DNA of 64,000 nt, from positions 1 through 64,000 of the forward strand of contig NZ_CP017706.1 in assembly GCF_002706375.1 (NCBI RefSeq), in the 5' to 3' direction. Position 1 is the first letter of the stretch, and each line of letters starts with the position of its first letter. Origin of the DNA: Lactobacillus amylovorus DSM 20531. GTDB taxonomy: Bacteria; Bacillota; Bacilli; Lactobacillales; Lactobacillaceae. Of the stretch, positions 56,149 through 64,000 are shown piece after piece. The translations under genes were made by a program, and so were the position numbers. The notes under the pieces are model-generated. The model made no database searches. It was not told the DNA's origin and worked only from the letters and a program-made list of their open reading frames with translations.

Positions 56149-57906
56149 ATGAGTAAAGAAACTATTAAGGCTAAAGCAGACGGCCGTAATGGACAAATAG
56201 ATTTTGATATTGACCTTGATGGCAATCATATTGATGACGTCAAAGTAACTAAGAGTGCAGAAACCCCTGCAATCTTTAACCAAGTTTTTGATAAATTAAA
56301 GAATAGCGTAATTGATAATCAAAGCTTCGATGTTGATGCTGTGTCTGGCGCTTCATTAATGACACAAGCAATGCTCGATTCAGGTAAAAAAGCATTAGAA
56401 GATAAAGATATTGAATTAGCTAAGCCTGAGCCTAAGGAACACAGGGAAATTAATTTAAACGTAGACGTAGCAGTTATTGGTTCCGGTATGGCAGGCCTGA
56501 TGGCAGCATGTCGTGCTTTATCAATGGGCAAACGCGTAGTTGTTTTAGAAAAGAATGGTTACTTGGGCGGTGCTACTATTTTAAATGGTTCTAACGTAGT
56601 TGGCACAGGTTCAAAAGTATCAGCTAAACTCTTTGGCAAAACTGCTAAGGAAGATTCACCAGTTTTGTTAGTTAAAGATATTACTAGAGAATGTAAGGGT
56701 ACCAATTACCCAATGCTGTCTAACTTATTGGCTAATAATATTGGTCGTGCAGTTGACTTTATTACAGAATTTGCCAATTTGAAATACCAAAAAGCCGAAA
56801 CTCAAACAGTTGAACACTCAGTAAATAGACAGATTGAAATGTCTTCAGAAAGTTCATATGAACTAATTACTAAAGTAGCCAAGGCTTTTGAAGAAAAAGG
56901 CGGCAAGATTATTCTTGATGCTCGCGTTGAGAAGTTAAACAAGAATGACACAGGCGTTCTCACTTCATTAGTAGCCGAAGGTAAGAATCAAACTGTTAAC
57001 GTAAAATTCAAGTCTTTAGTTTTAGCTGCTGGTGGTTTTGGTGCCAAAGACTATAAGGAACATACCACTGATATTCCATACTATGGTCCAATGACATCAA
57101 CTGGTGACTACTTCAATTTTGCTAAGAATATGAATCTGGTTTCTCGCAACCTCAACTGGTGCAAGATCTATCCTCATGGTTTGGAAGTTGAACCGGGAAT
57201 TGCTAAATTGACCACTTATTCAACTAAAGAAGTGGGTGATATGGGTGCGATTTTCGTTAATAAATCGGGTAAGCGAATTGTTGATGAATCTGCACCATAT
57301 ACGCATTTTAGGGATGCAATTGCAGAGCAAAAAGATAAAGTTGCCTATGTGGTAATGGATCAAAAGATGTGGGATCGCTTCTATGAATTGATGCTTAAGT
57401 ACGGCTTCAATAAAGATGAAGTTCAAGGCTACTTTGACTTAAATGGTAAAAAGAGTCCTGTCTTAGTTAAGGGTGATTTGAAGACTGCCGCTGAAAAAGC
57501 TGGTATCGATTATGCTACATTGAAGGAATCGCTTGATAACTATGAACAAGATGTAAGGGCAAAATATGATCCAGAGTTTGGCCGTGATCCTAAATTCTTG
57601 CATGCTTATGAAGGCGATACTTACTACATCATTGAACAAAAACTCAGCTTCTGTACAACCTTAGGCGGCTATGAAACTAATGACCAAATGCAGCTACTTG
57701 ATACAGCAATGGCACCTGTAGCTAACTTCTATGCATCTGGTGAAATTATTGGTGGAGCAAATGGTCGTGATTCAATGCCAAGTATGATGAATTCCTGGTC
57801 ATACGCTTCAGGCTTTGTCGCAGGTACTTCAGCGGCAGATAATGCCAACTACAATCATAGCGGCGATGAAAAACCAATTGATGTAACTTCTGGTGCATCA
57901 GAATAA
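56149..57906 (+). CDS. Fumarate reductase-like flavoprotein with FMN-binding domain
   Basis: 585 residues. The N-terminal FMN_bind domain (residues about 5-85) has the covalent FMN attachment motif DAVSGAS (near 65-71). The FAD-binding domain starts DVAVIGSGMAGLMAACRALS (about 103-122), with GYLGGATILNGSN, LVLAAGGFGAKD and the capping domain. It ends with NFYASGEIIGGANGRDSMPS. It would reduce fumarate or a similar enoate using flavins as electron carriers. No signal peptide is present. A flavin transferase (ApbE) needed to load the FMN is not in the window. AAAGGAG precedes the ATG. Intact. Confidence 0.9.
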   Translation: MSKETIKAKADGRNGQIDFDIDLDGNHIDDVKVTKSAETPAIFNQVFDKLKNSVIDNQSFDVDAVSGASLMTQAMLDSGKKALEDKDIELAKPEPKEHREINLNVDVAVIGSGMAGLMAACRALSMGKRVVVLEKNGYLGGATILNGSNVVGTGSKVSAKLFGKTAKEDSPVLLVKDITRECKGTNYPMLSNLLANNIGRAVDFITEFANLKYQKAETQTVEHSVNRQIEMSSESSYELITKVAKAFEEKGGKIILDARVEKLNKNDTGVLTSLVAEGKNQTVNVKFKSLVLAAGGFGAKDYKEHTTDIPYYGPMTSTGDYFNFAKNMNLVSRNLNWCKIYPHGLEVEPGIAKLTTYSTKEVGDMGAIFVNKSGKRIVDESAPYTHFRDAIAEQKDKVAYVVMDQKMWDRFYELMLKYGFNKDEVQGYFDLNGKKSPVLVKGDLKTAAEKAGIDYATLKESLDNYEQDVRAKYDPEFGRDPKFLHAYEGDTYYIIEQKLSFCTTLGGYETNDQMQLLDTAMAPVANFYASGEIIGGANGRDSMPSMMNSWSYASGFVAGTSAADNANYNHSGDEKPIDVTSGASE

Positions 57907-57915
57907 AAGTAAAAG

Positions 57916-59740
57916 AAAGTGTCTGGGAAAAAACTAGTTCCGGCACATCAAAAAAGAACGATGATTTTCATTTCGAATCTCATCGTTCTTTTTCTGTACT
58001 TTAATAGTCTTCCTTGATATTATTGAATCACCACAAAACAAAAATGAAAGAAGGCTTATTAATGTATCAAAATTATATCACAGGTCAAACAGCTTTAACA
58101 CTCAATTTAGATTTTACTATTCTTAATAATCATCTGCCTACTGTTATTAGCTGGTTCGTGGATTCTATTCCAGAAGAAGTACTGCTAGATGATACCGCTC
58201 AAACTGGACGCCCAGCTTATCACCCAGCCATGATGCTTAAAATTCTGCTTTTTGCTTATTCTAGAAGGGTATTTTCAGGTAGAAAAATTGTGGAAGAAAA
58301 TTTGCCCATGATGGTGCTGGCAGAGCATCATAAAATCTCCTACCATACCATCAATAACTTTAGATCTAGCGATCATGCCAATCAGCTTATCAAGAAAAGC
58401 TTCCTTTACTTCACTAACCTATTAGAGCAATAAGGACTTATCAATGAAGGGGCTATCTTTATCGATGGTACCAAGATTGAAGCTGATGCCAACCGCTATA
58501 CATTTGTCTGGCGCAAATCTGTTGAAAAGTTTCATGATAAGTTAAAGGATCAGGCAGTTGAGCTTTATGATGAATTGATTGCCAAAGAAGTAGTCAAAGT
58601 AATGGCAAAAGAAAAAGTACAAACCAGCCAAGGACTAACAGAATTAGCTTAAGAAACCAAAATCGAGCAACTGACTAAAGAAATTGAGTAAGAGCCCAAA
58701 GCTATTCCAGGTGGTTCGCCTAGAAAAGCAAGACGACGCAGCCTTAAAAAGTATCTTCATCGCTTAGAAAAGGACTACCTGCCTAGAATAAAAAAATACG
58801 AACAAGCTCAAGCGCTCTTTGCCGGACGCAACAGCTATTCCAAGACAGATCATGAGGCGACTTTTATGCACATGAAAGAAGATCATATGAAAAATGGACA
58901 GCTTAAGCCAGGCTATAATATTCAAACAGCTACGACTAATCAATATGTAGTGGATTTTGCCTTGTATCCTAATCCAACTGACTTTAAAACGCTGGAGTCT
59001 TTTTTAAAGCAGTTGCCAACATTGGACAAGTTCGATAAGATCATCGACGATGCAGGCTATGGTAGCGAATATAATTATTCAATGCTGGAAGATAAGTATT
59101 CGGATAAAGAGTACTTTATTCCCTACACCATGTATGAAAAGGAACAAAGCAGAAAATATAGAAAAGATCCAACAAAGCTTACTAACTGGTTCTACGATGA
59201 AAAAGATGATTACTATCTAGATCAAAACGGGGTTAGATTTAATTTCAAATATTACAGTAGGCGTAAAGAAAGATCGACTGGTCAGGTTCGTGATTTTAAG
59301 GTCTATGAAGCAGATGAATTCCAAGCAACGCCGGAATTAGAGCAATTAGCTAAGACCAAAAGTGGTCGTCAAAGACAAGTACGATATAATCCTAACTGGC
59401 AATATTTAAAGGAAAAAGCAAAAGAAGTTCTTCAAAGTCCTACAGGCAGACACATCTACGGTATGAGAAAGTATGATGTCGAGCCGGTATTCGGACATTT
59501 GAAGAACGTCTTTGGTATGCGCCGAACACATTTAAGAGGTAAAAATAAAGTAGAAACAGATGTTGGAATAGCCTTTATGATGATGAACTTAAGCAAATAT
59601 TGGGCCAGAAGATGGTCGAAGGACCAATATGCATTATTGACAAATAAAAACAGAAAGAAAAAGACGGTCAAGCGACTCAAATTAAGAGTTAGCTTGATCG
59701 TCTTTTTATATCTGAGAGTTAGTTTTTTCCCAGACACTTT
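57916..59740 (+). mobile_element. IS1182-family element, decayed
   Basis: Terminal inverted repeats AAAGTGTCTGGGAAAAAACT (left) and its near-exact complement at the right end (59720-59740). It sits between the fumarate reductase gene (ends 57906) and the stop of the LysR remnant (59743), disrupting neither coding end. The transposase is interrupted by three stops, so the element cannot move itself. Confidence 0.88.
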
Positions 59741-59750
59741 TGTTAGATAA
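58014..59750 (+). pseudogene. IS1182-family transposase with three nonsense codons
   Basis: A single reading frame from 58014 (likely true start ATG 58062, MYQNYITGQTALTLNLDF) to the right end, interrupted by TAA at 58431-58433, 58650-58652 and 58689-58691. All three would be CAA (Gln) before one C-to-T change. The family parts are visible on both sides: RPAYHPAMMLKILLFAYSRR, then FIDGTKIEADANRYTFVWRK, and DVEPVFGHLKNVFGMRRTHL near the C-terminus. The frame runs past the inverted repeat to 59750, so the natural stop seems lost too. Confidence 0.88.
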
Positions 59751-60275
59751 GCTTGTCTTTGCTAACATAATTTTGGTAGCAATATTTTTGTACGAATTCA
59801 TTAAAGCGATTAACTGCTGGTGGCAAGAAGTGATCGCTCTTTGTGATGATGTAAATTGGGTGCATGCCAATTTTATCTTTCAAGTGAAGCAATTTTACTT
59901 CATTTGGATTTAGTTGAGGTAAATTTGGAACGACTGCAACACCATAATTCCAATGAACAAAACCGATAATGGTATGATCTTCTACTGCTTCAATTAAAAT
60001 CTTTGGTTTGATATTAGCCTTGTTAAACATTTGATCCAGTTGCGGACGCAAGCCGCTTTTTTCAGAATAGTAAATAAAAAGATATTGGACGAGCTCTTTT
60101 AAAGAGACGTCCTTTTGTTTAGCCAAAGGATTTTCAAAAGGCACAGCGGCTAAGATTTCTTGATCAACTAAGTGGAAGGTATTAATTTTATCCTTAATGT
60201 CCTGTCTTTGCGGCATTGAAGCTAAAACAATATCGAGTTCATCGTTTAAAAGGGCATCAATTAGATGAGCGGCGT
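59743..60275 (-). pseudogene. LysR-family regulator, C-terminal remnant
   Basis: The substrate-binding domain of a LysR regulator, reading leftward from about 60275 (LIDALLNDELDIVLASMPQR) through EILAAVPFENPLAKQKDVSL and IGFVHWNYGVAVVPNLPQLN to the stop at 59743. The helix-turn-helix and the linker are missing. The open edge at about 60262-60275 abuts the broken 5' edge of aroD, which faces the other way. A deletion or inversion joined the two. Confidence 0.85.
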
Positions 60276-60765
60276 TCTTGAGCTTGATGAAGAAGGCTAC
60301 TTGAATTTACTTAACACCATCATCGTGAATAGATTAGGGGATGCCGTTGATATTGAACTATTCCACGATGAAGACCGTGTTAAGGAATTAGTTGCTGAAG
60401 CACATAATTATAATGTAGTCATAATTATGAGTAATCATGACTTTGAAAAAGTACCTGCTAAAGATGTGATTGAATTTCGTTTGAAGAAGATGGCAGCTTT
60501 AGGTGCTGATGTACCTAAGCTTGCATGTATGCCTCATAACGCAAAAGACGTTTTGACCTTATTAAGTGCAACTAATGAGGTAAATGAAGCAATTGATAAT
60601 CCATTAATCACTATGGCAATGGGGGATATTGGCAAGGTAACTAGAATTGCAGGACAAGTATTTGGTTCTAGCTTATCATTCGGTGTAGTGGGAAAGACAT
60701 CGGCCCCAGGTCAATTATCAATTGATGATTTAAGAAATGCAGAAAATTACTTAGAAATTAAGTAA
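60262..60765 (+). pseudogene. aroD: Type I 3-dehydroquinate dehydratase, 5'-truncated
   Basis: The last 160 or so of about 250 codons. VVIIMSNHDFEKVP contains the catalytic His, and the Schiff-base lysine lies in LACMPHNAKDV region (ADVPKLACMP). The end is SLSFGVVGKTSAPGQLSIDD. The first third of the barrel is gone, replaced at about 60265 by LysR sequence. The first ATG is accidental. Loss of this enzyme would break the shikimate pathway unless another copy exists. Confidence 0.88.
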
Positions 60766-60777
60766 GAAAAATAATTT

Positions 60778-60813
60778 TTGGATCTCGACGAAAGTCGGGA
60801 TCTTTTTTTATAG
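60778..60813 (+). terminator. Terminator
   Basis: GGATCTCGAC / GTCGGGATC hairpin with GAAA loop and T7. Confidence 0.85.
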
Positions 60814-61030
60814 TTAATGTTTCTAAAGCAAGTTGTTACTAAATATTTTTAATAAAAACCAACTATCTAGGCATCACACCAAATCAAAGAACGCCAATCT
60901 ACAAAAACAAAAGTAGATAAACGTCTAAATCTATTAAATGAAAATTCTTGATGACTTACAAAAAATAAGCTATATTATATTTGAATTGAAATTTAACGAA
61001 TATATTGTATTAATTTGAGGAGGATAGATT
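60814..61030. other. Upstream region of the SDR gene
   Basis: AT-rich. A possible promoter has a TATATT at about 60972-60977. No ORF, repeat or RNA gene was recognised. Confidence 0.4.
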
Positions 61031-61669
61031 ATGCGAATTTTTGTAGCTGGTGGTTCAGGTCGTGTCGCAACTGAATTAATTAAAGACTTAATTGCCGACG
61101 GTAATACCGTTGTAGCTGGCGCACGCCATGAAGACCATATTATTAAGCTAAATAATGTAAAGCCGGTTCACATGGATCTCCATGCTAGTGTGGATGATCT
61201 TGCTAAATTGATGAAAGGCAGCGATGCCGTTTACTTTACTGCAGGTTCTCGTGGTAAAGATTTACTTCAGACAGATGCATTCGGCGCTGTAAAGACAATG
61301 CAAGCAGCAAAGAAGCTTGGCATTGAAAGATACATTATGCTTAGTTCGATCTTTGCTCTTCAACCAGACATGTGGCATATTGATGGCTTAGATCAAATTA
61401 TGGATTATAACGTTGCTAAGTATTTTGCAGATAACTACTTAGTAAATCAAAGCGGCCTTAAATATACTATTTTGCAACCGACTAATTTAACTGAGGAAGA
61501 GGGCACAGGCAAGATAAGTCTAGATGTAACTAGAGTAACTTCTAACCCAATTCCTGATGTAGCAAAGACCTTGGCTGAAATTCTTAAGCACGATAATACA
61601 ATTGGCAAGGTAATCATGATGAAGACTGGTGATACACCAATCGATGAGGCTTTAGCTAGTGTTAAGTAG
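61031..61669 (+). CDS. NAD(P)-binding oxidoreductase (atypical SDR)
   Basis: 212 residues. The N-terminal Rossmann motif is IFVAGGSGRVATELI (GGSGRV at residues 7-12), with a DLHASVDDLAKLMKGSDAVY acidic loop and YIMLSSIFALQP. The NAD(P)-binding, NmrA-like class acts on quinones, flavins or biliverdin-type substrates; none can be chosen here. ATG follows GAGGAGG. Intact and monocistronic. Confidence 0.87.
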   Translation: MRIFVAGGSGRVATELIKDLIADGNTVVAGARHEDHIIKLNNVKPVHMDLHASVDDLAKLMKGSDAVYFTAGSRGKDLLQTDAFGAVKTMQAAKKLGIERYIMLSSIFALQPDMWHIDGLDQIMDYNVAKYFADNYLVNQSGLKYTILQPTNLTEEEGTGKISLDVTRVTSNPIPDVAKTLAEILKHDNTIGKVIMMKTGDTPIDEALASVK

Positions 61670-61674
61670 AATAA

Positions 61675-61708
61675 CAAAAAAGCATCCCTAACTTGGGATG
61701 CTTTTTCA
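61675..61708. terminator. Bidirectional terminator
   Basis: AAAAAGCATCCC / GGGATGCTTTTT hairpin between the convergent SDR and riboflavin genes. Confidence 0.9.
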
Positions 61709-61722
61709 TGCAATCATTTTTA

Positions 61723-62184
61723 TTACATCATCTTATTCAAAGAGATCATTTCTAGCAAACTCTGAGCAGTAGAACTGCCTTCATTACCCGCCTTCAATCC
61801 GGCTCTTTGCAATGCTTGTTCAATATCATCAGTTGTCAAAATTCCAAATGTAACAGGAATCTCAGCTTCTAAATTAATTTGCATAATCGCATTAGTAACA
61901 TTTTGAATAATCATGCTGTAGTGATCAGTTTCACCCTTGATCACAGCACCAAGCGTCATAATACCGTCGTATTTGCCACTAAGCATAATCTTTTTGGCAG
62001 TAAAGCCAATTTCAAAAGCACCGGGTACCCAGTAAACATCTATGTTATTTTCATTAATACCGAATTGCTTAAGAGTAGCTAATGCACCATCAACTAAGTG
62101 ATGAGTAACAATTTCATTAAACTTAGAAGCTACAATAGCAATCTTTACGTCATTGTTTTCAAAATTACCTTCGTATACAGACAT
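61723..62184 (-). CDS. ribH: 6,7-dimethyl-8-ribityllumazine synthase
   Basis: 153 residues, full length. The substrate-binding phenylalanine lies in [16 protein letters not shown] (near residue 22). [14 protein letters not shown], the phosphate loop [12 protein letters not shown] with catalytic His near 88, and [18 protein letters not shown] follow. It condenses the ribityl-pyrimidine with the four-carbon unit to lumazine, the substrate of riboflavin synthase. Last gene of the leftward riboflavin operon, 11 bases after ribBA. Confidence 0.97.
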   Translation of the reverse strand: MSVYEGNFENNDVKIAIVASKFNEIVTHHLVDGALATLKQFGINENNIDVYWVPGAFEIGFTAKKIMLSGKYDGIMTLGAVIKGETDHYSMIIQNVTNAIMQINLEAEIPVTFGILTTDDIEQALQRAGLKAGNEGSSTAQSLLEMISLNKMM

Positions 62185-62195
62185 TTCTTTTTCTC

Positions 62196-63371
62196 CTATA
62201 AAGCTAATATGTGGTGGAATTTGTCGCGTTTAGTTTCAAGATAAGCATAATCAACATCATTGGCAGGTATTTCCAATGGGATTCGTTTGTTGATCTTGAT
62301 ACCGTAATCTTCTAATTGACCAATCTTATCAGGATTGTTGGTTAATAAATCAATTTGATGAATTCCCATATCCTTTAAGATCTTAGCCGCAGTTTTATAA
62401 TCTCTTTCATCAGGCTTGAAACCCAAAACCTTATTGGCATCGTAAGTGTCATATCCTTGATCTTGTAAAGCGTAGGCCTTCAACTTATTAGCTAAACCAA
62501 TGCCACGACCTTCTTGACGTAGATAAAGGATCATGCCGCTACCGTTTTTCTCAATTTGTTTCATTGCATTATGCAATTGATCGCCACAATCACAACGCAT
62601 TGAACCGAAAGTATCACCAGTCATACATTCAGAGTGAAGACGAACTAACATTGGCTTATTTGGATCAATTTTGCCTTTTAAAATTACGAGATTATTGTCA
62701 TCCAAAGCTTTAATCTTAAAATCGCCATATTTAGTAGGGAAGTTTACAAAGTCTGACGGTTTACTCACTGCACTTTTAACGTATTCTTGCAATTCAGCAA
62801 TTGTCAGAAATGGCATATGATGTTCTTTAGCAATTTCACGTAATTGTGGTCTTCTTGCCATGTGGCCATCAGCCTTCATAACTTCACAAATATAGGCAAC
62901 AGGTTGTTCACCAGCTAATTTTGCCAAGGTAACTGAAGCTTCGGTGTGGCCGTTTCTTTCTAGAACAAGGCCATCTTTAGCAACCAATGGGAAACAGTGA
63001 CCTGGACGGAAGAAGTCTTCAGGTTTAGTAGTGGGATCTGCGATTGCTTTAATTGTAGCAGCACGATCATATGCTGAAATTCCTGTAGTAGTTGTCTTAT
63101 AATCAACACTAATCGTAAATGCAGTACCATAAGGATCGGTGTTATTAGATTCCATTTGTGGCAGCTTTAATCTTTCGGCAACTTCACGACCGACACTGGT
63201 GCAAAGCAAACCACGTGCATATTTGGTCATAAAATTAACATTCTCTGGGGTAACTTTCGAGCCAATACCAATCATGTCACCTTCGGATTCACGATCTTCA
63301 TCGTCAGCAACAATTACCAAGCCACCATTTTTCATCCATTGAATTGCATTTTGAATCTTCTTAACATCCAT
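62196..63371 (-). CDS. ribBA: Bifunctional DHBP synthase / GTP cyclohydrolase II
   Basis: 391 residues. The N-terminal RibB domain (1-200) has [17 protein letters not shown] with the metal and substrate acids, and [21 protein letters not shown]. The C-terminal RibA domain has the zinc site [20 protein letters not shown] (cysteines about residues 250-263) and [18 protein letters not shown]. It makes the four-carbon unit from ribulose 5-phosphate and opens GTP, the two entry points of riboflavin synthesis. It lies 2 bases after ribE in the same operon. Intact. Confidence 0.97.
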   Translation of the reverse strand: MDVKKIQNAIQWMKNGGLVIVADDEDRESEGDMIGIGSKVTPENVNFMTKYARGLLCTSVGREVAERLKLPQMESNNTDPYGTAFTISVDYKTTTTGISAYDRAATIKAIADPTTKPEDFFRPGHCFPLVAKDGLVLERNGHTEASVTLAKLAGEQPVAYICEVMKADGHMARRPQLREIAKEHHMPFLTIAELQEYVKSAVSKPSDFVNFPTKYGDFKIKALDDNNLVILKGKIDPNKPMLVRLHSECMTGDTFGSMRCDCGDQLHNAMKQIEKNGSGMILYLRQEGRGIGLANKLKAYALQDQGYDTYDANKVLGFKPDERDYKTAAKILKDMGIHQIDLLTNNPDKIGQLEDYGIKINKRIPLEIPANDVDYAYLETKRDKFHHILAL

Positions 63372-63373
63372 TT

Positions 63374-63970
63374 TTAATTCTCCCTACTTAAATTTTTTTG
63401 CACATACTTACCAAGAATATCTGTTTCAAGATTTACTACATCGCCAGCTTTTAGGCTGGATAAATTAGTTTCATCTTGAGTATGTGGAATTAGACCAACA
63501 GAAAATTTATTATCTTTTACATCCATCACAGTTAGACTAACGCCATTTAAGGCGACGCTACCTTGTGGCACGATTTGCTTATCAAGGTGATTAGGAATTG
63601 AAAACCATAGTTCAATTGCATTTTCGTTAATATGACTATCAGTTACATGAATGACATCGTCAACATGACCAGTAACGATATGTCCTTCAAAGCTAGAGTC
63701 AGCTTTCATAGCTTGCTCAACATTGACATCATCGTTAACCTTTAAATCTTTAAAAGTAGTCTTTTCAAAAGTCTGTGGCATCATAGTAACCTGAAATTCA
63801 TTAGGTTCAACTTTTTCAGCAGTTAAACATGTTCCATTAACTGCAATCGAATCACCAATTTTAATATCGGATAATAGGCCGGTAGGATAAGTGACGGTCA
63901 TTGTGATAGTTTCATCTTTTTTATTAATTTCTGCAATTTTGGCTTTGCCTGCAACTACACCACTAAACAT
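63374..63970 (-). CDS. ribE: Riboflavin synthase alpha chain
   Basis: 198 residues from ATG 63970, chosen because the family starts MFSG(V/I)V and AAAGGAAT lies just before it. Two tandem lumazine-binding domains: residues about 1-95 (GDSIAVNGTCLTAEKVEPNE) and about 96-190 (VALNGVSLTVMDVKDNKFSV). It dismutates two lumazines to riboflavin. The upstream gene, normally ribD, and any FMN riboswitch lie beyond the window end. Intact. Confidence 0.96.
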   Translation of the reverse strand: MFSGVVAGKAKIAEINKKDETITMTVTYPTGLLSDIKIGDSIAVNGTCLTAEKVEPNEFQVTMMPQTFEKTTFKDLKVNDDVNVEQAMKADSSFEGHIVTGHVDDVIHVTDSHINENAIELWFSIPNHLDKQIVPQGSVALNGVSLTVMDVKDNKFSVGLIPHTQDETNLSSLKAGDVVNLETDILGKYVQKNLSREN

Positions 63971-64000
63971 TTTTATTCCTTTCATCAATTCTTACATTAT

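Noticed and set aside
58866..59750. Stand-alone 294-residue transposase
   Set aside because: It is in the same frame as 58014-58433 and is only the part after three nonsense codons of one IS1182 transposase.
1..64000. tRNA or rRNA genes
   Set aside because: No TTCGANTC-type T-arm with a matching acceptor stem or conserved rRNA sequence was recognised. A covariance search would be decisive.

Overview
The window looks like the chromosome of a Lactobacillus of the acidophilus/helveticus group, most likely L. helveticus or a close relative. The DNA is AT-rich with AGGAGG-type ribosome binding sites. It carries exported S-layer-type and LPXTG surface proteins, a Met-type T-box leader in front of a methionine synthase-like gene and luxS, many insertion sequences (IS30, IS3, IS982, IS256, IS110, IS1182, a piece of ISLre2) and an unusually high share of broken genes. 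That mix of IS load and gene decay is what is known of dairy-adapted L. helveticus. The species call is an inference.

Layout. 1-5400: an IS30 remnant, a decayed membrane-protein gene, a complete IS982 element, the 3' stump of an LPXTG gene, then broken panE-like, nitroreductase and secreted-protein genes. 5400-9300: a broken lipoprotein gene, a P-loop kinase, an unknown protein, a secreted fibronectin-type protein, and an array of 15-bp repeats. 9300-12500: IS256, a lone 42-residue membrane peptide gene and an IS110 element with a structured leader that may be a bridge RNA. 12500-15800: a metal P-type ATPase pseudogene with a metallochaperone, a ferritin-like protein and a Crp/Fnr regulator. 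15800-17300: two chimeric ORFs made by deletions (GNAT joined to bile salt hydrolase; ISLre2 transposase joined to lipoprotein) and a second 15-bp repeat array.

17300-29700 is the most interesting part, a defence island: a DUF234-type ATPase, then hsdM, hsdS, a tyrosine recombinase, two half-hsdS genes facing each other, hsdR and a DUF262/GmrSD-like protein. hsdS shares a 19-bp sequence in inverted orientation with the half gene in front of hsdR. An IS982 copy sits in the second half of hsdS, inside the segment the recombinase would invert. Inversion would therefore remove the disrupted half and build a full-length HsdS with a different second recognition domain.

29700-35000: an IS256 remnant, a broken ATPase, cell-wall hydrolase-type genes (C39-like and a broken NlpC/P60) and a 5'-truncated LPXTG adhesin. 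35000-39200: a T-box-controlled unit (metE-like, a 27-residue peptide, luxS), a HAD phosphatase and an S-layer-type protein. 39200-45200: two broken permeases, an exported anchored protein, small enzymes, hpt-like, and remnants of an aldo/keto reductase and an rRNA methyltransferase. 45200-47800: an IS30 with an IS3 inside it. 48200: a RepA_N plasmid-replication remnant. 48700-54800: an intact overlapping polyphosphate operon (ppx-ppk-DUF2252-ppx). 54800-61700: redox genes, several broken, a flavinylated fumarate reductase-like protein, a decayed IS1182, and a LysR stump abutting a truncated aroD. 61700-64000: riboflavin genes ribH, ribBA and ribE, running leftward from beyond the window end.

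Many of the broken genes differ from an open frame by one or two bases, often in a short run. Real decay, slippage and assembly error cannot be told apart from this sequence alone.
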